A stretch of DNA of 64,000 nt from Frigoribacterium sp. PhB116 (lineage in GTDB: Bacteria; Actinomycetota; Actinomycetes; Actinomycetales; Microbacteriaceae), in NCBI RefSeq assembly GCF_004364285.1, contig NZ_SOBE01000003.1, positions 186,001-250,000 on the forward strand. The letters run 5' to 3'. Positions 27,206-36,390 of this stretch are shown here, piece after piece. The notes under the pieces were generated by a model. It saw only the letters and a list, made by a program, of their open reading frames with translations, ran no database searches and was not told the DNA's origin. The position numbers were made by a program, and so were the translations under genes. Position 1 is the first letter of the stretch. Every line of letters starts with the position of its first letter.

Positions 27206-28344
27206 CCCGCCGCGTCCTCGTCGCCCGCCTCGACAGCGCCGGCGACGTGCTCGTCTCGGGCCCGGCCGTGCGTGCCGTGGCCGCCGCCCCCGACACCGAG
27301 GTGACCCTGCTCTGCAGCCCGCAGGGCGCTGCCGCGGGTCGCCTCCTGCCCGGCGTCGACCGCGTGCTGACCTGGGCCGCGCCGTGGATCGTCGACCCTG
27401 CCCCCGCCGCGACCCCCGAGCACGTCGCCGCGCTGGCCGAGCTGCTCGCCGAGGCCCGCCACGACGAGGCCGTGCTGCTCACGTCGTTCCACCAGTCGCC
27501 GCTGCCGCTCGCGCTGCTGCTCCGCCTCGCCGGCGTCGAGCGGATCAGCGGAGCGAGCACCGACTACGCGGGCAGCCTGCTCGACGTGCGGCTGAAGCCC
27601 GGCGAGACCCTCGACGAGGACCAGCCCGAGCCGCTGCGCGCCCTCGCGATCGCGAGAGCTGCCGGCTTCGAGCTGCCCGCCGACGACGACGGCCGCCTCG
27701 CGGTGCTGCCCGGGCCGGACGTGTCCGAGCTGGGCATCGCCGAGCTCGGCGACCGTCCCTACGTCGTCGTCCACCCCGGCGCTGCCGTCCCGGCCCGCGC
27801 CTGGTCCCCCGAGCGCAACGCGGAGGCGGTCGTCGCCCTGGCGGCGGCCGGCTGGCGGGTGCTCGTCACGGGCTCCCCCGCCGAGGCCGAGCTGACGCGC
27901 ACCGTCGCCGGCACCGCGGGCGTCGACCTCGGCGGCCGCACCGACCTCGCCGGCCTGGCGAGCATCCTCGCCGGCGCCGCCGCGACGGTCACGGGCAACA
28001 CCGGCCCCGCGCACCTCAGCGCCGCCGTCGGCACGCCCGTCGTCAGCCTCTTCTCCCCCGTCGTCCCGGCCGGGCGCTGGGCGCCGTTCGGGGTCCCGGT
28101 CGCACTGCTCGGCGACCAGCAGGCCGCCTGCCGCGGCACGCGGGCGCGCGAGTGCCCCGTCCCCGGGCACCCGTGCCTCGGGCAGGTGACGGCGCACGAC
28201 GCCGTCGCCGCGCTCACGGACCTGGTGGGCGTGCCCGGCGCGACCTCGTCGGGGAGCGCGACCGGCGCGACCGGCGCCTCCTCGGCGCCCGCCGCCGTCC
28301 CCGACGCCATCCCGGCCCCGACCCTCGAGGAGGCGACCCGATGA
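27202..28344 (+). CDS. Glycosyltransferase family 9 (heptosyltransferase-like), copy 2
   Basis: 380 residues, GTG start inside GTGA at the end of gmhB. The GT9 layout is clear: [20 protein letters not shown] (N-terminal acceptor loop), [19 protein letters not shown] (H-P-G-A with R-x-W), and [24 protein letters not shown] (nucleotide-sugar site). The family's usual D-S/T-G-P-x-H has N-T-G-P-A-H. Late cysteines ([17 protein letters not shown]) are common in GT9. The C-terminal 35 residues are an Ala/Ser/Pro tail encoded partly by GCCTCCTC repeats. Second gene of the heptose operon. Confidence 0.88.
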   Translation: MTRRVLVARLDSAGDVLVSGPAVRAVAAAPDTEVTLLCSPQGAAAGRLLPGVDRVLTWAAPWIVDPAPAATPEHVAALAELLAEARHDEAVLLTSFHQSPLPLALLLRLAGVERISGASTDYAGSLLDVRLKPGETLDEDQPEPLRALAIARAAGFELPADDDGRLAVLPGPDVSELGIAELGDRPYVVVHPGAAVPARAWSPERNAEAVVALAAAGWRVLVTGSPAEAELTRTVAGTAGVDLGGRTDLAGLASILAGAAATVTGNTGPAHLSAAVGTPVVSLFSPVVPAGRWAPFGVPVALLGDQQAACRGTRARECPVPGHPCLGQVTAHDAVAALTDLVGVPGATSSGSATGATGASSAPAAVPDAIPAPTLEEATR

Positions 28345-29378
28345 AGATCCTGCTCTGGCACGTGCACGGCGGCTGGGCCGACGCGTTCGTCCGCGGCCGT
28401 CACGAGTACCTCCTGCCGACGACGCCCGCGGGAGGCCCGTGGGGCCTCGGCCGCGCAGGTCGCGACTGGCCGGAGAACGTCCGCGAGGTGCACCCCGACG
28501 ACCTGCGCGACGCCGGGGTCGACCTCGTCGTGCTGCAGCGGACAGACGAGCTGGCCGAGGCGGAGCGCCTCCTCGGCCGCCGGCTCGGCACCGGCGCGGG
28601 CCGCGTGCCCGCCGTGTTCGTCGAGCACAACGCCCCCCGCGAGTCCGTGCCGAACTCGGTCCACCCGCTGTCAGGTCGCGACGACGTGCTCGTCGCGCAC
28701 GTGACCGCGTTCAACTCGCTCTTCTGGGACTGCGGCGACGCACCGACCGTGACGATCGAGCACGGCGTCGTCGACCCCGGGCCCCTCTACACCGGCGAGC
28801 GCGCCCGCCTCGGCGTCGTCGTCAACGAGCCGGTGCGCCGCTGGCGGGTCACCGGCAGCGACCTGCTGCCGCGCTTCGCGGAGGCCGCCCCCCTCGACGT
28901 CTTCGGCATGGGTGCCGACGGCCTGCCCGACGCCCTCGGCCTCGGCGCCGACTCGATGACGGTGGTGGGCGACCTGCCGACCGCGCGCCTCCATCGCCGC
29001 CTCTCGGAGTGCCGCGTCTACCTGCACCCGATCCGCTGGACGTCGCTCGGCCTCTCGCTGATCGAGGCGATGCAGGCCGGGATGCCCGTCGTCGCGCTGG
29101 CCACGACCGAGGCGTACCGGGCGGTGCCGGCGCGCGCGGGGGCGGTCTCGACCGACCTCGACGTCCTGGTCCGCGCGGCCCGCGAGCTCGTCGCCGACCC
29201 CGACGCGGCCCGCGCGGCCGGCGAGGTCGCCAGGGCGCACGCGCTCGAGCGGTACGGGCTCGGACGGTTCCTGGCCGAGTGGGACGCCGTGCTGGAGGCG
29301 GTGATCGCGGACGGCCCGCGTGCTGCGGCCGGCGCGGCTGGGACGAGCACGAGCACGAACGAGAGGACGAACGCATGA
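28341..29378 (+). CDS. GT-B-fold glycosyltransferase
   Basis: 345 residues, ATG overlapping the previous stop (ATGA). It starts [17 protein letters not shown] and has [18 protein letters not shown] in the N-terminal half and [28 protein letters not shown] in the C-terminal half, the GT1/GT4 pattern where the Glu pair around LIEAM contacts the nucleotide sugar. Acceptor and donor unknown. Third gene of the heptose operon. C-terminal tail Thr/Asn/Ser-rich. Confidence 0.8.
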   Translation: MKILLWHVHGGWADAFVRGRHEYLLPTTPAGGPWGLGRAGRDWPENVREVHPDDLRDAGVDLVVLQRTDELAEAERLLGRRLGTGAGRVPAVFVEHNAPRESVPNSVHPLSGRDDVLVAHVTAFNSLFWDCGDAPTVTIEHGVVDPGPLYTGERARLGVVVNEPVRRWRVTGSDLLPRFAEAAPLDVFGMGADGLPDALGLGADSMTVVGDLPTARLHRRLSECRVYLHPIRWTSLGLSLIEAMQAGMPVVALATTEAYRAVPARAGAVSTDLDVLVRAARELVADPDAARAAGEVARAHALERYGLGRFLAEWDAVLEAVIADGPRAAAGAAGTSTSTNERTNA

Positions 29379-30685
29379 GGATCGCGATGGTCTCGGAGCA
29401 CGCCAGCCCCCTGGCCGTGCTCGGCGGCGTCGACGCCGGCGGCCAGAACGTGCACGTCGCGGAGCTGTCCGCCGCGCTCGTCCGCCGCGGGCACGACGTC
29501 GTCGTCTACACGCGGCGCGACGACGCCGGCCTGTCCGACCGGGTCGTGATGCCGTCGGGCGTCACGGTGGTCCACGTCGCGGCGGGCCCCGCCGAGCACG
29601 TGCCCAAGGACGAGCTGCTGCCCCACATGGCGGCCCTCGCCGACGGCCTCGAGCAGGCGTGGCTCGCGGACCGGCCCGACGTCGTGCACGCCCACTTCTG
29701 GATGAGCGGCGTCGCGTCGCTCGACGCCGCCCGCCGCCCCTCGGTGCGCGACGCCGGCCAGGGCAGGACGGTCCCGGTCGTGCAGACCTTCCACGCGCTC
29801 GGCCACGTCAAGCGCCGCCACCAGGGCCTCCTCGACACGAGCCCGCCCGAGCGCGCGCAGCTCGAGCCGCAGGTCGGCCGCACGGTCGACACCGTGATCG
29901 CGACCTGCTCGGACGAGGTCTTCGAGCTGCGCGGCATCGGCGTCGAGGCCGACCGCATCGACGTGGCGCCCTGCGGCGTCGACACCGCGCTCTTCACCCC
30001 CGAGGGCCCGCAGGAGGCGCGGCGCCGGCCGACGAGGATCGCCACCGTGGGCCGCCTGGTCACCCGCAAGGGCCACGGCACCGCGATCAGCGCGCTCGCC
30101 CGGCTCGTCGACGAGGGCCGCGACGTCGAGCTGCTCGTCGTCGGAGGGCCGCCGCGCGAGCGCCTCGCGGAGGACGAGACCTACCGCGCACTGGCCGCCC
30201 TGGCCGACGAGCTCGGCGTGCGCGACCGGGTCGAGTTCCGGGGCCAGGTGCCCCAGGCCGAGCTGCCGACGGTGCTCCGCTCGCTCGACGCCCTCGTCTG
30301 CGCCCCCTGGTACGAGCCGTTCGGCATCGTGCCGCTCGAGGCGATGGCCTGCGGCGTGCCCGTGGTCGCCGCCTCCGTGGGCGGGTTGATCGACACCGTC
30401 GTCGACGGGCGCACCGGGCGGCTCGTGCCGACGCGCGACCCCGAGGCGGTGGCCGGGGCACTCGGCGTCCTGGTCGACTCGCCAGCCACCGCCGCGCAGT
30501 ACGGGCGCGAGGGCCGGCGCCGTGCCCGCAGCCGCTACTCGTGGGACCGCGTCGCCGCCGGCACCGACCGCAGCTACCGGTCGACGGTCGCCCGCACGCG
30601 CGCCGCAGGCCCCGCCGGGCGCACCGACCACACCGACCGCACCGACCGCACCGACTTCGCCTCCACGAAGGGAGCCACCCTGTGA
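29375..30685 (+). CDS. Glycosyltransferase family 4
   Basis: 436 residues, ATG in an ATGA overlap. N-terminus [20 protein letters not shown] followed by [19 protein letters not shown] is the typical GT4 start, as in sucrose-phosphate synthase and MshA-like enzymes (GG-x-N-V acceptor/donor loop). The C-terminal half has [12 protein letters not shown], then [19 protein letters not shown], the E-x7-E retaining motif. The last 30 residues are low-complexity (TD repeats from a 9-base ACCGACCGC tandem). It probably adds a sugar in retaining mode to the product of this locus. Fourth gene of the operon. Confidence 0.9.
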   Translation: MRIAMVSEHASPLAVLGGVDAGGQNVHVAELSAALVRRGHDVVVYTRRDDAGLSDRVVMPSGVTVVHVAAGPAEHVPKDELLPHMAALADGLEQAWLADRPDVVHAHFWMSGVASLDAARRPSVRDAGQGRTVPVVQTFHALGHVKRRHQGLLDTSPPERAQLEPQVGRTVDTVIATCSDEVFELRGIGVEADRIDVAPCGVDTALFTPEGPQEARRRPTRIATVGRLVTRKGHGTAISALARLVDEGRDVELLVVGGPPRERLAEDETYRALAALADELGVRDRVEFRGQVPQAELPTVLRSLDALVCAPWYEPFGIVPLEAMACGVPVVAASVGGLIDTVVDGRTGRLVPTRDPEAVAGALGVLVDSPATAAQYGREGRRRARSRYSWDRVAAGTDRSYRSTVARTRAAGPAGRTDHTDRTDRTDFASTKGATL

Positions 30686-31440
30686 CCTCGCTCGTCCGCA
30701 CCCGGCCGATCACGATCGTGCGCACGGCCACGAGCCCGGCAGAGCGGGCCGCGCCCGACGCACCACCGATCACGGGACCAGCGGCGGCGACGGCGACGGC
30801 TGCGCCCGCGCCCGCGCTCGACCTCGCCGAGGTCGTCCGTGAGCACCTCGTCACCCTCGACCCCGTGCTGCGGGCGCTCCGCGACGAGGCCGAGCACCTC
30901 CGCGACTGGGGCGTGGAGCTCGCCGAGCGGCTCTGCGGGGGCGCCCGCCTGCTCGCCGCCGGCAACGGGGGCTCGGCCGCCGAGGCCCAGCACCTCACGA
31001 GCGAGTTCGTCGGACGGTTCGCCGCGGACCGCCCCTCCTTCTCGGCCATCTCGCTGCACGCCGAGTCGAGCGCGGTGACCGCGATCGGCAACGACTACGG
31101 CTACGAGCAGGTCTTCGCCCGCCAGGTGCGCGGCCACGGACGCGAGGGCGACGTGCTCGTGCTGCTCTCGACGAGCGGCGCCAGCAGCAACCTGATCGAG
31201 GCCGCCGAGGCCGCCCGCGGGATCGGCGTGACGACCTGGGCGCTGACCGGCCCCGGGCCGAACCCGCTCTCGTCCGCCTGCGACGACGCGATCACGCTGC
31301 CCGGCCCCTCGTCGAACGTGCAGGAGGCGCAGCTCGTCGCCGTGCACGCCCTCTGCCTCGTGTTCGACGCGGAGGTGGAGCGCACCGGGTCGACCGGTCC
31401 CGACCGTGCGGGGCTGCGTCCCGCGGGGGCGCGCCCGTGA
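30682..31440 (+). CDS. gmhA: SIS-domain phosphoheptose isomerase, GmhA-like
   Basis: 252 residues, GTG in a GTGA overlap. After an Ala/Pro/Thr-rich N-terminal extension of about 45 residues, absent from ordinary GmhA (about 190 residues), the GmhA signature appears: [20 protein letters not shown], then GRF, then [20 protein letters not shown] and [15 protein letters not shown]. It should convert sedoheptulose 7-phosphate to a heptose 7-phosphate, the first step toward activated heptose. Fifth gene of the operon. Confidence 0.9.
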   Translation: MTSLVRTRPITIVRTATSPAERAAPDAPPITGPAAATATAAPAPALDLAEVVREHLVTLDPVLRALRDEAEHLRDWGVELAERLCGGARLLAAGNGGSAAEAQHLTSEFVGRFAADRPSFSAISLHAESSAVTAIGNDYGYEQVFARQVRGHGREGDVLVLLSTSGASSNLIEAAEAARGIGVTTWALTGPGPNPLSSACDDAITLPGPSSNVQEAQLVAVHALCLVFDAEVERTGSTGPDRAGLRPAGARP

Positions 31441-32888
31441 GCGGCGGCGTGCGCGGAGGCGGCGGCATGCGCGGCGGCGGCGGGATCGTCGTCGTCGGGG
31501 ACGCCCTGCTCGACGTCGACGTGGTCGGCACCGCGACTCGCCTCAGCCCCGACGGCCCCGTGCCCGTGCTCGACGTGTCGTCGCGCACCACGAGGGCAGG
31601 AGGCGCTGGCCTGGTGGCCGCGATGCTCGCCCTCGACGGCACGGCCGTGCGCCTGGTCACGGCCCTGTCCGACGACGCCGGCGCCGACGACCTGCGACGT
31701 GCCCTCGGCGCCGTGCCCGTCGTCGCGGGCGACCTGCGCGCGGGCACCCCCACCAAGACCCGCGTGCGCGCCGAGGGCGGGCACGCGATCGCCCGCGTCG
31801 ACGACCACTGCGGCGCCGCCCCCGCGCCGCTCGTCACCGACGAGATGGTCGACGCCGTGCTCTCGGCCGACGTCGTCGTCGTCGCCGACTACGGCCGCGG
31901 CCTGACCGGTGTCCAGCGGCTGCGCGAGGCGCTGCGACAGGTCGCCGAGCGCGGCACGCCGGTCGTCTGGGACCCGCACCCGAAGGGCTCCCCTCCCGTC
32001 GTCGGCTGCACGGTCGTCACCCCCAACCAGGGCGAGGCCTCCGCGCTGCACGGCTCGGTCGTCGGCGACGTCGCCTCGGCCGGCGCCGTCGCGGGCGACC
32101 TCCGCGACCGGTGGCAGGTCGGAGCCGTCGCCGTGACCCTCGGCGCACGCGGGGCGGTGCTCGCCACGACAGGGTCCGCCGGCGTGCCCGCTCACGTGCC
32201 GGCGCCCTCCGTCGACTCGGCCGACCCGTGCGGCGCAGGCGACCGGCTGGCGTCCGCCCTCGCGGTGGCGCTCCACGGCGGCTCGTCGCTCGACGAGGCC
32301 CTGGCGACGGCGGTGCGGTCGGCGGCGTGGTTCCTCGGCGCGGGCGGGGTCGCGGTGCTCGACCTGGAGGCGCTGCGGTCCGGGACGGGCGCCGGGTCCG
32401 AGCCCGCGCCTCCTGCGCCCGTCGCCCTCCCCGGCGTCGACGCCCTGGCCGTCGCGCGACGGGTGCGCGCCGAGGGCGGCACGGTCGTCGCGACCGGCGG
32501 CTGCTTCGACCTCCTGCACGCCGGCCACGCGCGCACCCTCGCGGGCGCCCGCGCCCTCGGCGACTGCCTGATCGTGTGCCTCAACAGCGACCAGTCGGTC
32601 ACGCGGCTCAAAGGGCCCGAGCGGCCGATCATGTCGCAGGGCGACCGCGTCGACCTGCTGCTCGCGCTCGAGTGCGTCGACGCCGTGGTCGTCTTCGACG
32701 AGGATACCCCGCACGCCGTGCTCGACCGCGTCCGGCCCGACCTATGGGTGAAGGGCGGGGACTACTCCGCCGACACCCTGCCGGAGGCCTCGCTCGTGGC
32801 CGGCTGGGGAGGGCGCACCGTCACGGTGCCGTTCCACCCCGGGCGGTCGACGACGAGGCTCGCGTCGGCGCTGGAGCGCGTGGGCTGA
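31437..32888 (+). CDS. hldE: Bifunctional HldE-like kinase/nucleotidyltransferase, copy 1
   Basis: 483 residues, GTG in a GTGA overlap; the first 18 residues are Gly-rich. The PfkB kinase half (about 18-320) has VVVGDALLDVDVVG, DPHPKG, VVTPNQGEAS and DPCGAGDRLASALA, with catalytic Asp in GAGD. The nucleotidyltransferase half (about 345-480) has ATGGCFDLLHAGHARTL (HxGH motif) and VKGGDYSADTLPE. HldE phosphorylates heptose 7-phosphate at C1 and activates the product with ATP. The kinase first motif is degenerate compared with copy 2. Sixth and last gene of the operon. Confidence 0.88.
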   Translation: MSGGVRGGGGMRGGGGIVVVGDALLDVDVVGTATRLSPDGPVPVLDVSSRTTRAGGAGLVAAMLALDGTAVRLVTALSDDAGADDLRRALGAVPVVAGDLRAGTPTKTRVRAEGGHAIARVDDHCGAAPAPLVTDEMVDAVLSADVVVVADYGRGLTGVQRLREALRQVAERGTPVVWDPHPKGSPPVVGCTVVTPNQGEASALHGSVVGDVASAGAVAGDLRDRWQVGAVAVTLGARGAVLATTGSAGVPAHVPAPSVDSADPCGAGDRLASALAVALHGGSSLDEALATAVRSAAWFLGAGGVAVLDLEALRSGTGAGSEPAPPAPVALPGVDALAVARRVRAEGGTVVATGGCFDLLHAGHARTLAGARALGDCLIVCLNSDQSVTRLKGPERPIMSQGDRVDLLLALECVDAVVVFDEDTPHAVLDRVRPDLWVKGGDYSADTLPEASLVAGWGGRTVTVPFHPGRSTTRLASALERVG

Positions 32889-32968
32889 CCCGCGCCTCCT
32901 CGTCGTCGCCCGTGCACCGGGCCGCCCGCGCCGCACGACACCCATGTCCCTCACGGAAGGAACCACCC

Positions 32969-33718
32969 ATGACCTCGACCGACACCAGCACGACCGACAC
33001 CAGCACCGGCACCGGCGCCGAGGGCCGTCGTGGCCCTGGCCGCGTGATCGTGACCGGCGGTGCCAGCGGGCTCGGCGCGGCCGTCGCGCACGCCGTGCTC
33101 CGGGCCGGCGGCACGCCGATCGTGCTCGACCTCGACGTCTCCCGCGTGGCCGAGGGCGTCGAGGCGCACCAGGTCGACGTGTCCGACTCGGCAGCCGTGG
33201 AGGCGGCGGTCACGTCGGCCGCGGAGGCGCACGGCGGCCTCGACGCGGTCGTCACCGCCGCGGGCATCGACACCCCCGCCCCGCTCGACGGCATCAGCAC
33301 CTCGCGCTGGGAGGCGATCGTCGGCGTCAACCTGTTCGGCACCGTCTCGACCGTGCGCGCCGCGCTGCCGCACCTCAAGCAGTCGCACGGCAAGGTCGTC
33401 ACCGTGGCGTCGTCGCTCGGCATCAAGGCCGTCGGCGACGCGACCGCGTACTGCGCCTCGAAGTTCGGCGTGGTCGGCTTCACGCGCTCGCTCGCGGCCG
33501 AGCTGAAGGGCGTCGTCGGCGTGACGACCCTGATCCCCTCCGGGATGAGGACGCGCTTCTTCGACGCCCGCGACGAGCAGTACAAGCCGCAGGACGACTC
33601 CCGTCTGCAGGACCCGTCCGATGTCGCGGACGCCGTGCTCTACGTGCTCGGGATGCCCGCGACCAGCGAGATCCGCGAGCTCGTCGTGACGCACCCCGAA
33701 GAGGACAGCTGGCCCTGA
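32969..33718 (+). CDS. SDR-family dehydrogenase
   Basis: 249 residues, ATG after GGAAGGAACC. A Thr/Ser/Asp-rich leader of about 25 residues is followed by VIVTGGASGLGAAVAHAVLR (cofactor loop TGxxxGxG), VVTAAGIDTPAP, the active-site VASSLGIKAVGDATAYCASKFG (Ser and YxxxK) and IPSGMRTRFFD. It starts about 80 bases after the heptose operon and may be transcribed with it. It could oxidise or reduce a sugar intermediate, or epimerise one; this is inference. Confidence 0.85.
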   Translation: MTSTDTSTTDTSTGTGAEGRRGPGRVIVTGGASGLGAAVAHAVLRAGGTPIVLDLDVSRVAEGVEAHQVDVSDSAAVEAAVTSAAEAHGGLDAVVTAAGIDTPAPLDGISTSRWEAIVGVNLFGTVSTVRAALPHLKQSHGKVVTVASSLGIKAVGDATAYCASKFGVVGFTRSLAAELKGVVGVTTLIPSGMRTRFFDARDEQYKPQDDSRLQDPSDVADAVLYVLGMPATSEIRELVVTHPEEDSWP

Positions 33719-33752
33719 TCGGCCTCGTCGAGCTCGTCGAGCTCGTCGTGCT

Positions 33753-33808
33753 CGAGTGGTCAGTTCCCGTCCTTCCGCGCGCCGGGGAGGACAGGAGCTG
33801 ACCACTCG
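33753..33808. terminator. Hairpin terminator after the SDR gene
   Basis: Twenty-base arms (33753-33772 and 33789-33808) with two mismatches, the outer eleven being CGAGTGGTCAG/CTGACCACTCG. It follows the SDR stop by 34 bases and probably ends the heptose transcript. Confidence 0.6.
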
Positions 33809-33909
33809 CCGTCGCCGCAGGCGGGCGTACCCCGGCGTGAACGTTCACGCCGCCGAGGCGTAGCGTCGACGGCGGTGCGCAGCGGAGCGCCCCCGACAAG
33901 GAGAACCCC

Positions 33910-34914
33910 ATGGAATTCAGGTACCTCGGCAACTCAGGACTCAAGGTCTCCGAGCTCACGTTCGGCAACTGGCTGACCCACGGCTCGCAGGTCGAGAACG
34001 ACACGGCGACCGCGTGCGTGCGCGCCTCGCTCGACGTCGGGATCTCGACCTTCGACACGGCCGACGTCTACGCGAACACGCAGGCGGAGGTCGTGCTCGG
34101 CGAGGCGCTGAAGGGCGAGCGCCGCGAGTCGGTCGAGATCTTCACCAAGGTCTACGGCCCGACCGGCCCCAAGGGCCACAACGACACCGGCCTCAGCCGC
34201 AAGCACGTCACCGAGTCGATCAACGGCTCGCTGAGGCGGCTCCAGACGGACTACGTCGACCTGTACCAGGCGCACCGCTACGACGTCGAGACTCCCCTCG
34301 AGGAGACGATGGAGACGTTCGCCGACCTGGTCCGCCAGGGCAAGGTGCTGTACATCGGCGTCTCCGAGTGGAACGCCGAGCAGCTGCGCGAGGCGCACGC
34401 GCTCGCCCGTGAGCTCAAGATCCAGCTCGTCTCGAACCAGCCCGAGTACTCGCTGCTCTGGCGGGTCATCGAGGAGGAGGTCGTCCCGGCCTCGAAGGAG
34501 CTCGGCATCTCGCAGATCGTCTGGTCGCCCGTCGCCCAGGGCGTGCTCACCGGCAAGTACACCAAGGGCGGCGAGCTGCCCTCGGGCAGCCGGGCCACCG
34601 ACCAGAAGGGCGGCGCCGCGATGATCGAGCGCTGGATGGGCGACGACGTGCTCGACGCCGTGGCCCAGCTGAAGCCGGTCGCGGACGACCTCGGCCTCAC
34701 GCAGGCGCAGCTGTCGCTGGCCTGGGTGCTGTCCAACGAGAACGTCGCGTCGGCGATCATCGGGGCCTCGCGTCCGGAGCAGGTCGAGTCGAACGCGAAG
34801 GCGTCGGGCGTCGTGCTCGAGGCCGACGTGCTCGCGAAGATCGAGTCGATCTTCGAGGGGCTCGCGGAGACCGACCCCCGCAAGACGCAGATGCCCGCCG
34901 GCCGCGAGGTCTAG
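33910..34914 (+). CDS. Aldo/keto reductase (potassium-channel beta-subunit-like)
   Basis: 334 residues starting MEFRYLGNSGLKVSELTFGN. The catalytic tetrad is present: Asp and Tyr in FDTADVYANTQAE, Lys in IFTKVYGP and His in LYQAHRYD. The C-terminal IIGASRPEQVESNAKAS is the NADPH site. The pattern LSRKHVTESINGSLRRLQTDYVDLYQ resembles KCNAB-type reductases. It uses NADPH on aldehydes or ketosugars. It has its own ribosome site (AAGGAGAACC) and lies within the heptose region, so a role there is possible but unproven. Related to the gene at 53515. Confidence 0.9.
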   Translation: MEFRYLGNSGLKVSELTFGNWLTHGSQVENDTATACVRASLDVGISTFDTADVYANTQAEVVLGEALKGERRESVEIFTKVYGPTGPKGHNDTGLSRKHVTESINGSLRRLQTDYVDLYQAHRYDVETPLEETMETFADLVRQGKVLYIGVSEWNAEQLREAHALARELKIQLVSNQPEYSLLWRVIEEEVVPASKELGISQIVWSPVAQGVLTGKYTKGGELPSGSRATDQKGGAAMIERWMGDDVLDAVAQLKPVADDLGLTQAQLSLAWVLSNENVASAIIGASRPEQVESNAKASGVVLEADVLAKIESIFEGLAETDPRKTQMPAGREV

Positions 34915-35049
34915 GCCGCCGCCCCGGCGCTGACCACTGGCCGACCGCCTCCTGGGAACATCCCGAACGGCGGTCCGTGGTGGCGCCGCGGGCCTACCGT
35001 CCACGACACAGCCGGGACATCCCGGGAACTCAGCAGGAGGAGGAACCGC

Positions 35050-35223
35050 ATGTCCATCGGAGACAAGGCCAAGGACGCAGTGCAGAAGGCAGCCGGACAC
35101 GTGGAGGAGGCCGTCGGCAAGAAGACCGACGACGCCGAGCTCACTGCTCAGGGCCAGAAGGACAAGTCGATGAGCGAGGACCGTCTCGCCACCGAGCGCG
35201 CCAAGGACGGCGACCAGCACTGA
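35050..35223 (+). CDS. CsbD-family small stress protein
   Basis: 57 residues starting MSIGDKAKDAVQKAAGHVEE and ending KDGDQH, highly charged (Lys, Glu, Asp), with a strong AGGAGGAGG ribosome site. CsbD proteins are small, soluble and often general-stress induced; their exact function is unknown. A 15-base perfect hairpin follows, so it forms its own unit. The GGAGG purine run at the ribosome site is among the strongest in the window. Confidence 0.85.
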   Translation: MSIGDKAKDAVQKAAGHVEEAVGKKTDDAELTAQGQKDKSMSEDRLATERAKDGDQH

Positions 35224-35262
35224 CCCACCCGGACGCCGACACGTCGAGCGTCCACCCCGGTC

Positions 35263-35294
35263 CGAGCCCGGCACCTGCACAGGTGCCGGGCTCG
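35263..35294. terminator. Perfect 15-base hairpin after the CsbD gene
   Basis: CGAGCCCGGCACCTG and its complement (35263-35277, 35280-35294) separated by two bases. Confidence 0.8.
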
Positions 35295-35331
35295 CCTGCT
35301 GCCCGGGCCCGGCTCGGCGTGGCGCGCGGCT

Positions 35332-35416
35332 CCGCAGATGCCGACCGCACGCGCTGCGATACGGGGACATCCGGGTACGACGGACAGTGATCGACGCGAA
35401 CGGTCGGCATCTGCGG
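35332..35416. repeat. Intergenic palindromic repeat, copy A
   Basis: Perfect 16-base arms (35332-35347, CCGCAGATGCCGACCG, and 35401-35416) enclose 53 bases. Nearly the same arms with a 51-base interior occur at 55635-55719. Both interiors contain ACGGGGA. It lies between the CsbD hairpin and the epimerase gene. Confidence 0.75.
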
Positions 35417-35455
35417 GCCGAGCGGGTGTCGGGGGCGAGCCGTACGGTGAGGGGC

Positions 35456-36364
35456 ATGAGCGACCACGCCGAGCCCGACGCCGCCCGCCTCCGAGGAGCA
35501 CGCTGGGCCGTGACCGGCGCCGCGGGCCGCATCGGGGTGCACCTCCGCTCCGCGCTGCACGAGCTCGGCGTCGAGCTCGTCTCGACCGACGTCGTCGAGG
35601 TGCCGCCGGTCGGGGGCGACGCCGTCGTGCCCGACGCCGCCAGGCCCGACGCCGCCCCGGGCCCGGCCGCCGAGCGGCGCGAGGTCGTCGACGTCGCCGA
35701 CCTCGAGGCCCTCACCGAGCTCTTCGCGGGCTGCGACGGCGTCGTCCACCTGGGCGGCATCAGCGACGAGGCGGACTTCCACGACCTGGCCACGGTGAAC
35801 GTGGTGGGCACCTACCACGTGCTCGAGGCGGCCCGCCGGGCAGGGGTCGGCCGGGTGGTCTTCGCGAGCAGCAACCGCCTCACGGGCTCGTACGACACCG
35901 ACACGACCGTCGACGTCGGCATGCCGCCGCGACCCGACGGCTTCTACGGCGTCTCGAAGGTCGCGGGCGAGGCGCTCTGCCGCCTCTACTCGGACAAGTT
36001 CGGGCTGAGCACGGTCTCCGTCCGCATCGGGAGCTGGGGCGAGGCCCCGGAGGACACCCGCCACCTGCACACCTGGCTCAGCGAGCCGGACGGGGTGCGC
36101 GCGTTCGTCGCCGCCATGACCACCGACGTGCAGGTCGCCGTGTTCTACGCCGTGTCGGCCAACGCCGAGGGGTGGTGGGACCTCGCGGCAGGCGAGGCCG
36201 TCGGCTTCCGGCCGCAGGACGACGCCTCGACGGTCGTCGACGGCCCCCTGCCCGAGCCCGCCGGCACCGTCCCTCCCGGAACCGGGGAGCCGGCCGAGCC
36301 CGCGGGTCCCCAGGGCGGGCCCTTCGCCTCCTCGACCTTCTCGCTGGACCGCATGACGCGCTGA
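35456..36364 (+). CDS. NAD-dependent epimerase/dehydratase (extended SDR)
   Basis: 302 residues from an ATG seven bases after TACGGT (leaderless pattern). N-terminus WAVTGAAGRIGVHLRSAL carries the TGxxGxxG cofactor loop; DGVVHLGGIS and the active site VFASSNRLTGSYDTD (with Ser and the following FYGVSKVAGE, YxxxK) follow. The spacing and GFYGVSK resemble uronate dehydrogenases and UDP-glucose 4-epimerases. In this locus it is one of several candidates to act as the missing nucleotide-heptose epimerase (HldD role), but the active-site context is nearer to uronate dehydrogenase. C-terminus is Pro/Gly-rich. Confidence 0.82.
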   Translation: MSDHAEPDAARLRGARWAVTGAAGRIGVHLRSALHELGVELVSTDVVEVPPVGGDAVVPDAARPDAAPGPAAERREVVDVADLEALTELFAGCDGVVHLGGISDEADFHDLATVNVVGTYHVLEAARRAGVGRVVFASSNRLTGSYDTDTTVDVGMPPRPDGFYGVSKVAGEALCRLYSDKFGLSTVSVRIGSWGEAPEDTRHLHTWLSEPDGVRAFVAAMTTDVQVAVFYAVSANAEGWWDLAAGEAVGFRPQDDASTVVDGPLPEPAGTVPPGTGEPAEPAGPQGGPFASSTFSLDRMTR

Positions 36365-36390
36365 GCGACGCCTTCACCGCGACCTCCCGC

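Noticed and set aside
28341-30685. Trehalose or mycothiol (MshA-type) synthesis as the purpose of the GT genes
   Set aside because: The GT4 protein has an MshA-like start, but neighbours are heptose enzymes and no mshB/C/D or otsB-like gene is present.
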